A stretch of 45,850 bases of DNA from JAUVZL01 sp965603515 (GCA_965603515.1 CBFDDH010000021.1:1-45850); one strand, 5' to 3'. Counted from the first letter of the stretch, positions 1 to 9,205 are shown. The notes: a model not told the origin generated them from the sequence alone. Made by a program: numbers and translations.

Positions 1-412
1 TCCGACATGTTTTGTGGCGGACTCCTTTCCAGCACGTAGTGCTAACTTCCAATCCCCTTGGGATTCAAAAAGGAGTAGAGAGTAGGGGAAAATGGCACTA
101 CGTGCGGGACTGGTCGGTTCGCAACGGTTATGGTTCACTAACGTGAACGGTTCCTCTCGACAGGCTCGGGACACTGAATTCTATGGCTGAATCACAGATT
201 AAGGTAAAATTCGTGATGGCTCTTACGAGCGGGAAAAGAGCGTAAGGCGTAAAGAGTAGAGCATAAGGCAGTTATTAGGTAATTAAGTTATTTTGGGATT
301 TGGTTCTTGGAGTTTGTCCCGATTTATCATTTTGGATTATGATATATAGGAAAATCGTGGATCCCGCAAAGCGGGAGAACTTGGTTACTTAGTAACTGCT
401 TTACCAATATTG
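1..412. repeat. Repeat-rich spacer downstream of accC
   Basis: No gene is visible here. Bases 1-55 are an inverted, edge-truncated copy of the 116-bp repeat found intact at 27766 and 31546. Bases 95-230 hold hairpins GCAC-TAC-GTGC (95-105), GTT-CGC-AAC (117-125), GTTCAC-TAAC-GTGAAC (133-148) and GCTC-TTAC-GAGC (219-230); the linker GGTTATG joins the second and third. Bases 231-262 are purine-rich GTAGAG/GTAAGG word repeats. Bases 314-386 match 27634-27706 in inverted orientation at 70 of 73 positions and include the hairpin TCCCGC-AAA-GCGGGA. Bases 385-397 form GTTAC-TTA-GTAAC. No promoter or terminator was recognised, though the last hairpins could help end the accC transcript. Confidence 0.8.
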
Positions 413-1750
413 TTACATTTCCTCGATGAAATGTGTTGAGATATCACCTTTGATGAACTTTTTGTTGTCCATAATCTTCTGATGGAAAGGGATGGTTGTT
501 GGAATTCCTTCAATAACGATTTCTTCAAGTGCATGTTTCATGCGTGCGATCGCCTCCTGGCGCGATGATCCGTGGCATATCAACTTGCCGATAAGTGAGT
601 CATAGTAACTCGGAATATTGTAACCGGCAAATATATGGGTGTCAAATCTAATGCCGAGGCCTTGCGGCATATGGAAGAAACTGATTCTGCCTGGCATTGG
701 CACGAAGTTGCGCTCAGGGTCTTCTGCATTGATACGACATTCTATGGCATTACCTCTAAACTCAATGTCATTCTGCTTGATCGTTAGTTTCTCACCGAGT
801 GCGATTCTTATCTGTTCTTTTAGTAAATCTATGCCAGTTACCATTTCAGTCACGGGATGCTCAACTTGTATCCTTGTATTCATTTCCATAAAATAAAAAT
901 TCTTGTTTTCATCCAGGAGAAATTCAACGGTACCGGCGGATTGGTACCCGATACCATGTGCCGCCTTTACTGCATTTTTGAATAGTTTCTGCCGTAGTCT
1001 GCCGTCGATACACGGAGCGGGGGATTCTTCAAGTAACTTCTGGTGACGACGTTGGATAGAACATTCCCTTTCGCCTAGCGCTATCACGTTACCAAAACTA
1101 TCACCCAGGATCTGAACCTCAATATGCCTGGGCCGAGCAACATATTTCTCGATGTATATTCTACCGTCGCCAAAGGCTGCCTTGGCTTCTGCCTGGGCGA
1201 TACGGTAACCTGATTCCAGCTCTTCGTCATTACGGGCGATTCTCATGCCTTTACCGCCGCCACCTGATGCCGCCTTCAGCATTACTGGATAACCGATTTC
1301 TTCAGTTGTTTTTCTCATCGCGGCAAGCGATTCTATTGCGCTATCGCTGCCTGGGATGCCAGGAACACCGACTTGGTTCATGGTGTTCTTTGCTTTTATC
1401 TTGTCACCCATTGCTCTTATGTGTTTGGGATCAGGACCGATGAATGTGATACCGCAAGATTCGCAGATTTCGGCGAATTCCGGGTTTTCAGCGAGAAATC
1501 CATAGCCGGGATGAATTGCTTTAGCGCCAGTTATTTCTGCAGCACTGATAATGCGTGTTATATTTAGGTACGAATCTCTGCTCCGTGGTGGACCAATACA
1601 TACGGATTCGTCAGCGATCCTGGTGTGTAAGGCATCACTATCAACCTCTGAATACACGGCCACTGTTTCAAGCTTGAGTTCTTTGGCAGCGCGGATAATG
1701 CGAATTGCAATTTCACCACGGTTAGCAATTAGTATTTTAGTAAATTTCAT
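413..1750 (-). CDS. accC: Biotin carboxylase subunit of acetyl-CoA carboxylase
   Basis: Catalyses ATP- and bicarbonate-dependent carboxylation of biotin on BCCP, the first half-reaction of malonyl-CoA formation, in the cytoplasm. The 445-aa length is normal for the family. The N-terminal KILIANRGEIA block (5-15) is diagnostic. The ATP-grasp glycine loop GGGGKGMR is at 163-170, and the active-site block EMNTRIQVEHPVTE at 289-302 keeps the expected Arg, Gln and Glu residues. It is the last gene of a minus-strand operon: TPR protein, accB, pilT, accC. An 88-nt spacer with an inverted repeat separates it from pilT. The ATG start is set by homology, because no clear Shine-Dalgarno precedes it. No carboxyltransferase gene is in this window. 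Confidence 0.96.
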   Translation of the reverse strand: MKFTKILIANRGEIAIRIIRAAKELKLETVAVYSEVDSDALHTRIADESVCIGPPRSRDSYLNITRIISAAEITGAKAIHPGYGFLAENPEFAEICESCGITFIGPDPKHIRAMGDKIKAKNTMNQVGVPGIPGSDSAIESLAAMRKTTEEIGYPVMLKAASGGGGKGMRIARNDEELESGYRIAQAEAKAAFGDGRIYIEKYVARPRHIEVQILGDSFGNVIALGERECSIQRRHQKLLEESPAPCIDGRLRQKLFKNAVKAAHGIGYQSAGTVEFLLDENKNFYFMEMNTRIQVEHPVTEMVTGIDLLKEQIRIALGEKLTIKQNDIEFRGNAIECRINAEDPERNFVPMPGRISFFHMPQGLGIRFDTHIFAGYNIPSYYDSLIGKLICHGSSRQEAIARMKHALEEIVIEGIPTTIPFHQKIMDNKKFIKGDISTHFIEEM

Positions 1751-1784
1751 AATTTCATAGAAATTTTGAATGTAAACGGATGGC

Positions 1785-1833
1785 TACGGATTCAAACAGA
1801 TTATATTTCTGTCTATATTCGCTTAAATCCGTA
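1785..1833. other. Inverted repeat between pilT and accC
   Basis: TACGGATT at 1785-1792 pairs with AATCCGTA at 1826-1833, and inside lies a weaker CAGA/TCTG pairing. The structure sits just downstream of the pilT stop and upstream of accC on the minus strand. No U-tract follows, so it could be an RNA-processing or attenuation structure, or a decayed dispersed palindrome. Its function is unknown. Confidence 0.45.
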
Positions 1834-1838
1834 TGAAG

Positions 1839-2945
1839 CTACTTTTTATCGAACGCACCCCATCCTCGCTCCGCAGTAGCTTCAATGCCTACGAGCCTAA
1901 GTTTGAACTCATCAGGGTTAGTAACTGCTTGTATTGCATCATCATATGCGATCATTCCGTCCTTATAAAGCTTGAAGATGGATTGATCAAAGGTCTGCAT
2001 GCCATATTGGCCGTATCCTTCCTCAATTGCCGATTGTATCAGTAAAGTCTTAACTGGATCCATGAGGTAATCTTTGATCGTTGGTGTTGTTAAAAGGACC
2101 TCGACTGCTGGTATCCTTCCTTTTCCGTCCGCACGAGGCAATAAGCGTAAGGAACAGACACCGACCAGAGTCGTTGCGAGCAGCACTCGAATATGCTGAT
2201 GTTGGTGAGGTGGATAAAATGAAATTATTCGGTTAATTGTTTCAGTTGCGTTCAAGGTATGAAGGGTTGAAAGAACAAGGTGGCCTGTATCCGCAGCCTT
2301 GAGCGCAGTGTCCATGGTTTCCCGGTCTCTTATTTCGCCGATCAGAATCACATCCGGGTCCTGACGCAGAATGTGTTTCAAGGCAATAGAAAAGGATATT
2401 GTGTCCATTAGTACTTCTCGTTGACAGATGATTGATAGATTGTCCCGGAAAAGGTATTCTATGGGGTCTTCAATAGTTATAATATGACGTGATGTATTTT
2501 CGTTAACGTGTTCGATCATGGCAGCCAGGGTTGTGGATTTCCCGCTACCTGTAGTCCCAGTACAAAGGATAAGACCGCGTGGTTTCAAAGAAAGATCTTT
2601 CAGAACCAAAGGAAGGTTCAATTCTTCAATTCGTTTTACTGATATCGGAATTGATCGCATTGCAATAGCAAGGCTGCCGCGCTGCAGAAATACGTTCACC
2701 CTGAATCTTCCAATACCCCTTACGCCAATGGCAAAGTCCATTTCTTTCATCCGTTCGAATGTCTCTTGTTGGGCGGCTGTCATTATTTGGTAAGCCATGG
2801 TCTTGATCGTTTCGGGGGTTAGCGATTCTCCTTTTTCCAAAACCAGTTTTCCGTCGATCCTAAATACCGGTGTTGAGTTTGCTTTCAGATGCAAGTCTGA
2901 AGCATTGACTTTAACCATTTTTTCAAGCAGTGTTTTTAGTTCCAT
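1839..2945 (-). CDS. pilT: PilT-like twitching motility ATPase (paralogue 1)
   Basis: Hexameric cytoplasmic ATPase of the type IV pilus retraction family, 368 aa. The N-terminal ASDLHLKANSTPVFRIDG block (15-32) is typical of PilT/PilU. Walker A GTTGSGKST is at 130-138, the Asp box ITIEDP at 156-161, Walker B VILIGEIRD at 199-207 and a His box at about 220-229. The C-terminal AIRNLIRE retraction motif seen in the other two paralogues is replaced here by TPTIKDYLMD, so this copy may be PilU-like or regulatory. It lies between accB (24 nt upstream) and accC (88 nt downstream), which is an unusual position for a pilus ATPase. Assignment to the PilT family is firm; the exact role is not. Confidence 0.92.
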   Translation of the reverse strand: MELKTLLEKMVKVNASDLHLKANSTPVFRIDGKLVLEKGESLTPETIKTMAYQIMTAAQQETFERMKEMDFAIGVRGIGRFRVNVFLQRGSLAIAMRSIPISVKRIEELNLPLVLKDLSLKPRGLILCTGTTGSGKSTTLAAMIEHVNENTSRHIITIEDPIEYLFRDNLSIICQREVLMDTISFSIALKHILRQDPDVILIGEIRDRETMDTALKAADTGHLVLSTLHTLNATETINRIISFYPPHQHQHIRVLLATTLVGVCSLRLLPRADGKGRIPAVEVLLTTPTIKDYLMDPVKTLLIQSAIEEGYGQYGMQTFDQSIFKLYKDGMIAYDDAIQAVTNPDEFKLRLVGIEATAERGWGAFDKK

Positions 2946-2969
2946 AATCAGCTACTCCTATTGATGACG

Positions 2970-3404
2970 CTACGTCGGTTCAACCATGAAAAGTTCCTGG
3001 TTGTATTCCACGGGGTCTTCATTTTTTGCAAGCATCTTGACTACCTTGCCGGCGATATCCGATTCAATTTCATTCATCAGCTTCATTGCCTCGACAATAC
3101 AGACTACTTGGCCGGGTTTCACAATATCACCAACTTCGATGTATGCTGGTGCATCTGGAGCAGGTGAGCGATAGAAAGTGCCGACAATAGGTGATTTTAT
3201 TGCCACGAGGTTGTCTTTTTCTTCCTCGGTTTTGCCAGCTTTTTCCACGGTTTGTTGAGGTGGTGCTTCAATCCTGACTGGCGCTCCATTATTTGTAGAT
3301 TTGGTTATTTTGATTCTTCTCCCCAGGAAATTAGTTACTTCAATTTCCGAAAGACTGCTGGCTTCGAGTATCTTCACAAGCCTTTGAATGTCCTTGAATC
3401 TCAT
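2970..3404 (-). CDS. accB: Biotin carboxyl carrier protein of acetyl-CoA carboxylase
   Basis: Carries biotin between the biotin carboxylase and carboxyltransferase of acetyl-CoA carboxylase. It is 144 aa long, with an N-terminal helical segment, a flexible linker rich in Pro, Thr and Glu (about 40-65) and a C-terminal biotinyl/lipoyl fold. The biotinylation motif EAMKLMNE is at 105-112, with K108 as the modified lysine. Its ATG overlaps the TGA of the upstream TPR gene (ATGA, 3404-3401), so translation is probably coupled. pilT follows after 24 nt and accC after that. Confidence 0.95.
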   Translation of the reverse strand: MRFKDIQRLVKILEASSLSEIEVTNFLGRRIKITKSTNNGAPVRIEAPPQQTVEKAGKTEEEKDNLVAIKSPIVGTFYRSPAPDAPAYIEVGDIVKPGQVVCIVEAMKLMNEIESDIAGKVVKMLAKNEDPVEYNQELFMVEPT

Positions 3405-4975
3405 TTAAGCAATCCCCCTAACCAATCTTTGAACGACTGGAAGTCTTCTTCAGGCGGTTTTTCTGCTTCAGGCTTTTCTTTAGGTTCTGCCAGTGGACTT
3501 TCACTTGGCGTTTGGGTCACATCAGATACTTGTCCAGTGGCGGTTTCTGTTACAGTGCTTTCTTTTATGGGTTCAGTTTCGGCTTGCTGTATTGTTGGGG
3601 GTGCTTGTTCTTCTGGTTCATCTGTTTTGGGCTTGTCATCCTTCGAACTTGGTGCAGGGGATGGTTCAGTCATTTTCGCCACGGGTTCTTCCTTGATTTC
3701 TTTGACTTCTTCGATCGGCTTGAGTAAGTCCTCGACCTCAGTCAGTTCCTCGGTTGGTTGTTCAGCTGGTGAATGCTCTAGTGTAGTAGCTTCTTGCACA
3801 GTTTCAGCGATCTCTGCGGGTTTTGGTGTTTCAGGTTCCTCGGTTTTGACCGGGGGTTCTTCAACTGATTCTAAAGGCTGTAATAAATCCTCGGCACCCG
3901 TGGTTTCTTCGCTTACTGTCTCTGGCTCAGGTTCGGGAGGTTGAGCAAGAGTTTCTACGGGCTGCAATATCTCAGATTCAGCTAATTGTTCCTTTGGTAC
4001 TTCAGGCGGCTCGATAGTCGCAGTTTGTTCATCTGGTTGTTGGCTCGGCAAGATATCTTGGAGTGGAGCCGCGGGTTCAATAGGCTTTAAAAGATCAAGA
4101 CCAGCCGATTCTTCACTCGTGGTTTCCTCCACAGTTTCTACGGGTTGCGCTACTTCGGCCGGTGTGTCTTCTTTGATCACGAGCTTTTCGGGTTTTCCTT
4201 TACTATTATTCGGGAAAAATTCTTCAGGTTGCGCTTCAGCAATCTGTTCTTTTGCTGGAGTCGGTTCAGGGATTGGCTTGGGAGCAACCTCTTCAGTTTG
4301 GGTTGGCTCTGGTTCTACCTGCTTGTCGAGATCTTCAGGTCTGAGATATGTATCTAACTGAAGTCCCTCGATATTCTCCTCTGCTGGTCCGGGTTTTTCT
4401 GTCCCGCCACCGATTTTTTCTTTCAGTTCGGTCACTTTTTGTTCGAGTACCAGATCACCTGGTGTAGTAAGTGACAAACTTTCATAAATTGATAAGGCTT
4501 TTTCGAGATTATCTTGTTTTTCATACTCTTGAGCCATTGCTATTGTGTAAAGAGGTTCTTTTCTATGAAGCGATTCGAGATTGGTGAGTTTCTCCTTAGC
4601 TGGTGCATCAAACGGATCAATGGCTAAGATACCCTGGTATGCCTTTATCTGACCATCCTCGTTCTTGGTTACTTCACAGGTCTGAGCAAGCATTCGTAGC
4701 GCAACGATATTTTGAGGGTCGTAGGAAAGGGTTTTATCAAATGCCTCTTTTGCTTGTTCGTATTGCCTTTTATCAAAATGGCATTTACCGGTGATCAGAT
4801 GGGCAAGCGGATAATTCGGGTGAAAAGCCAATCCTTTATTCAGTATTTCAAGGGCTTCATCGATCATATTACTTTTCCTATAGGCATCAGCAAGTTGTAC
4901 AAATATCCTCGATTTGGGATCTTTGTTTAAGCGCTCGCTGAGTCGGGCAATTTCAGAAAAGTCTTTTTCTCCCAT
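3401..4975 (-). CDS. TPR protein with long acidic Pro/Glu-rich tail
   Basis: A 524-aa cytoplasmic protein with no signal peptide. Residues 1 to about 190 form several tetratricopeptide repeats, for example the segments around ALEILNKGLAFHPNYPLAH and AKEAFDKTLSYDPQNIVAL. Residues about 195-505 are Pro/Glu/Thr-rich and probably disordered. A short motif of the form DLLKPIE or DLLQPLE recurs three times in the tail, each time after an acidic stretch. The protein ends in an amphipathic FKDWLGGLLK. This looks like an adaptor with repeated docking motifs. It begins the operon with accB, pilT and accC, starting at an ATG preceded by GGAGG and a promoter at 5000-5027. No specific function can be assigned. 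Confidence 0.85.
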   Translation of the reverse strand: MGEKDFSEIARLSERLNKDPKSRIFVQLADAYRKSNMIDEALEILNKGLAFHPNYPLAHLITGKCHFDKRQYEQAKEAFDKTLSYDPQNIVALRMLAQTCEVTKNEDGQIKAYQGILAIDPFDAPAKEKLTNLESLHRKEPLYTIAMAQEYEKQDNLEKALSIYESLSLTTPGDLVLEQKVTELKEKIGGGTEKPGPAEENIEGLQLDTYLRPEDLDKQVEPEPTQTEEVAPKPIPEPTPAKEQIAEAQPEEFFPNNSKGKPEKLVIKEDTPAEVAQPVETVEETTSEESAGLDLLKPIEPAAPLQDILPSQQPDEQTATIEPPEVPKEQLAESEILQPVETLAQPPEPEPETVSEETTGAEDLLQPLESVEEPPVKTEEPETPKPAEIAETVQEATTLEHSPAEQPTEELTEVEDLLKPIEEVKEIKEEPVAKMTEPSPAPSSKDDKPKTDEPEEQAPPTIQQAETEPIKESTVTETATGQVSDVTQTPSESPLAEPKEKPEAEKPPEEDFQSFKDWLGGLLK

Positions 4976-4999
4976 TTATTCCTCCATTAAATATAGTAT

Positions 5000-5027
5000 A
5001 TAGTAATCATATTATAAAATTTGTCAA
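5000..5027 (-). promoter_or_regulatory. Promoter of TPR-accB-pilT-accC operon
   Basis: Read on the minus strand, TTGACA (5027-5022), a 16-bp spacer and TACTAT (5005-5000) lie 24 nt ahead of the ATG at 4975. A GGAGG Shine-Dalgarno sits in between. Confidence 0.7.
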
Positions 5028-5030
5028 GCC

Positions 5031-6047
5031 TTATTCCAGCCCTTTATTTCCTGCTTTGACCAGGTGAAAAGAATTCATTATTACTTCAATGATCATGAAG
5101 TGGTCACTTTTCCTTTTACCAGGACTGAAGAGCATGCCGTCAATAACATAAAGCGTGTCTTCGTCAATCAAGAAATATGAGATGAAAGGGCCACCGGCAA
5201 CGAGTGAATCATTCTGCCAAACCCCCCTTAGTTTTATACCCTTCATATCTTTGAATTCGATTTCTTCACTGGCAACCAGATCCTCCAGTACATAGTCGCC
5301 GCTATAATATTCATGGCTGAGCTCATCGCGTTTTTCTATTGCTGAGGTTCGTGATAGTTGCTGGGTAATTTTTTCCTTGTAAAAAAAGATACTGCGGTCT
5401 GGGAAATGCGTGTGGAAGAAAATGAAATTATCTTCTTGATGTGTAGAATCGATCAGCCATGATTTGGTGATGTCAAAGGCCACCCCGAAATGTTTCAGGG
5501 CCTCTTTGTTCTTATTGTCAATATTTTTATAGTAGTAACCTTTTTTAATATGTTGGTAATAGTTTTCCTCGAGGATATTGTTGATCATATTCTTATACTT
5601 GATAATACCCCGAGTAATATGAACCGGTTCAGATACTGCCATAACAATAACAAGCTGTTCTCTTGCCCAGAGATCATTGAGTTTGAAGAGTGTAAAAGTA
5701 TCTTTTTGTGTGGCTGCTTTGGCTTCTTCGCTCAACAATGTACTAATTGATTCATCCTGAAGTGATCCATAGATTAAAATCGTGTGGTACCTGCTGAACA
5801 TCTCTACTCCAGTATCAGCCTTGAAGAGAAGGCTAAACAGCCTTTCCTTCTGGGGAACGTAGTTGAAGATCTGAATATTATCAACGATTATGTTACTGTC
5901 GATCACGGATGATGCAATAACCACCTCGTGACTCTTACCGATGTTTGATGGTAAGTTTGTACAAGATACTGTCAGTGCTATTACTAGCATAAGCACAAGA
6001 CCAGTAGTAATATTGCACATACCTGTAGCCGATGCAAACTTGTTCAT
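5031..6047 (-). CDS. DUF4837-like lipoprotein
   Basis: Start chosen at the ATG at 6047 because a strong Shine-Dalgarno (TAAGGAGG, 6060-6053) precedes it; the longer reading frame would begin inside recG. The 338-aa product begins MNKFASATG, has a hydrophobic segment and then VSC at about residue 29, a plausible lipobox, so it is probably a lipid-anchored envelope protein. The mature N-terminus (GKSHEVVIASS, then IFNYVPQKERLFSLLF) resembles the DUF4837 family of FCB bacteria. No catalytic motif is visible. It is the last gene of the lipoprotein-pilT-pilT-recG operon and follows recG almost directly. The family assignment is from memory of the pattern and is moderate. Confidence 0.7.
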   Translation of the reverse strand: MNKFASATGMCNITTGLVLMLVIALTVSCTNLPSNIGKSHEVVIASSVIDSNIIVDNIQIFNYVPQKERLFSLLFKADTGVEMFSRYHTILIYGSLQDESISTLLSEEAKAATQKDTFTLFKLNDLWAREQLVIVMAVSEPVHITRGIIKYKNMINNILEENYYQHIKKGYYYKNIDNKNKEALKHFGVAFDITKSWLIDSTHQEDNFIFFHTHFPDRSIFFYKEKITQQLSRTSAIEKRDELSHEYYSGDYVLEDLVASEEIEFKDMKGIKLRGVWQNDSLVAGGPFISYFLIDEDTLYVIDGMLFSPGKRKSDHFMIIEVIMNSFHLVKAGNKGLE

Positions 6048-6057
6048 TGTTTCCTCC

Positions 6058-8130
6058 TTAACCAATACTCAGTAATTTTTCTTTAGCGCTCAACTTCTGC
6101 AGCTGTTTTCTTATCGTAAGAAACTCGGGAGATTTCATCTCGGCATCATCTGCGATTGCACTAAATGCATCATCGCGAGCCAAGAAGAGCAAATCTTTAT
6201 CATCTTCCAGATCGCCTATTTTCAAGTCGGGCAGTCCATGTTGTTTTTTCCCGAGGATCTCTCCAGGGCCACGTAATGTTATATCTTTTTGGGCAAGGGC
6301 AAAGCCGTCATTATTCTTTTCGAAATACGCAATCCGTTCGTAAGTTTCAGGTGCGACGTAGCGGTCTAGGAACAGAAAACAGTGGGATCGTTCTGTACCA
6401 CGACCGATACGACCTCTCAATTGATGGAGTTGAGCCAAGCCGAATCTTTCTGGATGTTCAATGAGCATGATGCTAGCGTTTGGGATATCAACGCCGACTT
6501 CAACGACGGTAGTAGCGATGAGTATATCGAGTTGTCCACTTCTGAAATCGTTCATAATATCTCTGCGCTCCGAGCTTTTTAACCGACCGTGGATGACGCC
6601 GACTGAATAATCACGGAAAATCAATATGACTTCTTGATAGACCTCCTCTACTGATTTCAGGTCTAGTTTCTCTGATTTTTCAATGAGTGGACATATCACA
6701 AAGGCTTGACGTCCTTTAGTCAACTCCTTTTTAACGAATGTATAGATATCAATTTTTTTGTTTTCTTTGATGATTTTTGTTACTACTTCACCGCGCCTCG
6801 GTGGTTTATCTTTCAAGATAGATATATCCAGATCACCGTAAAGCGTCAGAGCCAAGGTACGCGGTATGGGAGTTGCTGACAAAACAAGAAAATCAGGATT
6901 AATCCCCTTGTTGACCAGGGCAGCTCGTTGCATAACTCCGAAGCGGTGTTGCTCATCGACGACCGCTAGACCCAGTTTGCTGAATTTTATTTCTTCTTCG
7001 ATGAGAGCGTGAGTGCCAAATACTATTTGAGCATTGCCGCTAGAGATTTTTTCAAGCGTTTGTTTTCGCTCATCAGCTTTTATACTGCTAGTTAATAGAA
7101 CCGCTTCGATCTCCAGTTTCTTTAATATTCCAGATAAACCGATAAAGTGTTGTTCAGCTAGTATCTCTGTCGGCGCCATGAGTGCCGATTGATAACCGTT
7201 CCCGACAGAGACAATCATGGCATAGAGTGCCACAACGGTTTTACCTGCGCCAACATCACCTTGGAGCAAACGGTTCATGGGTTGATGTTTTGCCATATCA
7301 TCGGTTATGCTTTTGATGACATCAACTTGTCCTTTGGTTAATTCAAAAGATAATGCATCGATAAGCCGGCGGGTTAGAACACCTTGATCGTTCAGGCTGA
7401 TGCCTTTTGCATTCTTCACCATTGATCGGCGTTTAGCCAGGATTAGTTCAAAGAAGAAAAACTCATCATAAACTAATCGTCGTCGAGCAGCAAAAGCCTC
7501 TTGCATGCTATTGGGAAAATGAAGGTTCTTTATTGCTTGTGGTAATGCCATCAGGTTATTTTTCTTAAGCAACGACACGGGGAGAGTTTCACAGATATCA
7601 TCGAGGCACTCATCAGCGCAGATTTTTACAGCGCGCTTTATGTCCCAAAGACCAAGCTTTTCGGTCATTGGATAAATCGGAATAATTGACCCTTGTGTTC
7701 TGTTTGCTTCCTGCTTGGTGATAATTTCATAAATTGGATTGATAAACTGTCGACCATGAAAGAAGGTTACCTTACCAGATACTAATAGACTATCTCCAAT
7801 CTTTAGCCGTTTCTTCAGGTCAGGTCGATTAAACCATTTTACTGCAATTGTATCAGATTCGTCGGCTAAAAGGACCTTTACTATTTGCCCGTGGTGTCTC
7901 GTTCGCTGGATATCTATAGCCTTTATCATACCAATCACAGTCGCCTCGTCGTTGATCTTAAGGTCCTTGATATGGTGGATCTCAGAATAATCAACATATC
8001 TTCTCGGGATAAGGAAAAGGAGGTCGTTTACTGTCTCAATATTGATTTTCTTGAAATATGAGGACCGTCTTGGACCTATCCCTTTTATGTATTGCACCGG
8101 GCTTTTGAGTTCAAGATAAGTTCTTTTCAC
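6058..8130 (-). CDS. recG: ATP-dependent DNA helicase RecG
   Basis: Branched-DNA translocase that reverses stalled forks and processes recombination intermediates. The 690-aa length fits the family. An N-terminal helix-hairpin-helix-like SPVQYIKGIGPRRS (10-23) and wedge/OB domain (about 60-145) precede two helicase lobes. Walker A GDVGAGKT is at 291-298, the DEQH box at 392-395, SATPIPRTLAL follows, and motif VI is QLRGRIGRG. The start is GTG at 8130, whose G is the last base of the TAG stop of the upstream pilT gene. This implies translational coupling. Confidence 0.96.
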   Translation of the reverse strand: MKRTYLELKSPVQYIKGIGPRRSSYFKKINIETVNDLLFLIPRRYVDYSEIHHIKDLKINDEATVIGMIKAIDIQRTRHHGQIVKVLLADESDTIAVKWFNRPDLKKRLKIGDSLLVSGKVTFFHGRQFINPIYEIITKQEANRTQGSIIPIYPMTEKLGLWDIKRAVKICADECLDDICETLPVSLLKKNNLMALPQAIKNLHFPNSMQEAFAARRRLVYDEFFFFELILAKRRSMVKNAKGISLNDQGVLTRRLIDALSFELTKGQVDVIKSITDDMAKHQPMNRLLQGDVGAGKTVVALYAMIVSVGNGYQSALMAPTEILAEQHFIGLSGILKKLEIEAVLLTSSIKADERKQTLEKISSGNAQIVFGTHALIEEEIKFSKLGLAVVDEQHRFGVMQRAALVNKGINPDFLVLSATPIPRTLALTLYGDLDISILKDKPPRRGEVVTKIIKENKKIDIYTFVKKELTKGRQAFVICPLIEKSEKLDLKSVEEVYQEVILIFRDYSVGVIHGRLKSSERRDIMNDFRSGQLDILIATTVVEVGVDIPNASIMLIEHPERFGLAQLHQLRGRIGRGTERSHCFLFLDRYVAPETYERIAYFEKNNDGFALAQKDITLRGPGEILGKKQHGLPDLKIGDLEDDKDLLFLARDDAFSAIADDAEMKSPEFLTIRKQLQKLSAKEKLLSIG

Positions 8131-9203
8131 TATCCAGATTTTGATAGTTGTTCCATCTCTTTATGGAACGAATCCGGATTGAGGGCTTTTGACTCAGCCT
8201 CCTCCCTTGTTATGGCGTTCTTCTTAACCAGGTTAGCGAGAGATGCATCAAAAGTTGTCATGCCCAATTGCTGGGATGTTTGGAGAATCGAAGATATCTG
8301 ATGAGTCTTTGATTCCCGTATCAGATTTCTCACTGCTGGAATGGCAATCAGTATCTCTGCCGCAACGATTCGTCCTTTACCATCAGAGCGTTTCAGAAGA
8401 TTCTGCGAGATGATACAGAGGAGGTTCAGCGAGATTTGCATTCTGATCTGGTTCTGTTGATGAGGCGGAAAAACATCAATGATACGGTCGATTGTCGATA
8501 TAGAATCAGCAGTGTGGAGTGTTGTTATTACAGTATGTCCAGTTTCCGCAGCGGTAATCGCCAATGCGATTGTTTCCAAATCTCTCATTTCACCCACGAG
8601 GATAACGTCTGGATCTTGTCTGAGTACATATTTAAGGGCAGCGGCAAAAGAATGGGTATCTTTGCCTATTTCTCTTTGGGTCACCAATGCTTTTTTACTC
8701 TGGTGAATGAATTCAACCGGGTCCTCGACTGTAACAATGTGACAGGTATCATTTGTATTGCGGTGATCTAACAAAGCAGCCTGGGTCGTTGATTTACCAC
8801 AACCTGAAGGTCCAGTAACGACGATCAGACCGCGCGGTCTCAAGGACAGTTCCTCAATGCCTTCACTAAAACCTATTTCTTTGAGGGTGGGGACCTTTGG
8901 GGGGATGAGTCGGAATACACCACCCAGGTTGCCCTTTTGCTTAAACAAGTTGATCCGAAATCTTTCCCCGGTTGGCATAGCATATGAAAAATCGAGCTCA
9001 AACATTTTCTTGTATTCCTCTACCTGCTTTTTTGAAAGGAGTTCAATAAGGCCAGTTTCAATATCGACTTTGTTCATGGCCGGTAGATCGAGTAATCTCA
9101 AATCCCCATTAACACGCATAATAGGTGGTGAATTGACTTTCAAAATAAGATCTGATGCTCTATACTGGATCTGTGCTTTGATGAGGTCGTGCAGTTTAAT
9201 CAT
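8130..9203 (-). CDS. pilT: PilT-like twitching motility ATPase (paralogue 2)
   Basis: 357-aa pilus retraction ATPase family member. Walker A is GPSGCGKST (131-139), with the Asp box VTVEDP and the Walker B region VILVGEMRD. A recognisable AIRNLIRE-like retraction motif (AVRNLIRE) is near the C-terminus. The usual SDLHL segment reads SDLIL, so the conserved His is absent. It follows another pilT gene after 2 nt and its stop overlaps the recG start. Two adjacent paralogues suggest a PilT/PilU-like pair or hetero-oligomeric motors. Confidence 0.93.
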   Translation of the reverse strand: MIKLHDLIKAQIQYRASDLILKVNSPPIMRVNGDLRLLDLPAMNKVDIETGLIELLSKKQVEEYKKMFELDFSYAMPTGERFRINLFKQKGNLGGVFRLIPPKVPTLKEIGFSEGIEELSLRPRGLIVVTGPSGCGKSTTQAALLDHRNTNDTCHIVTVEDPVEFIHQSKKALVTQREIGKDTHSFAAALKYVLRQDPDVILVGEMRDLETIALAITAAETGHTVITTLHTADSISTIDRIIDVFPPHQQNQIRMQISLNLLCIISQNLLKRSDGKGRIVAAEILIAIPAVRNLIRESKTHQISSILQTSQQLGMTTFDASLANLVKKNAITREEAESKALNPDSFHKEMEQLSKSG

Positions 9204-9205
9204 TA

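Noticed and set aside
3252..3944. A 230-codon Ser/Gly-rich frame antisense to the TPR gene
   Set aside because: It is the complement of the Pro/Glu-rich tail; composition bias explains its length, and there is no start signal or homology.
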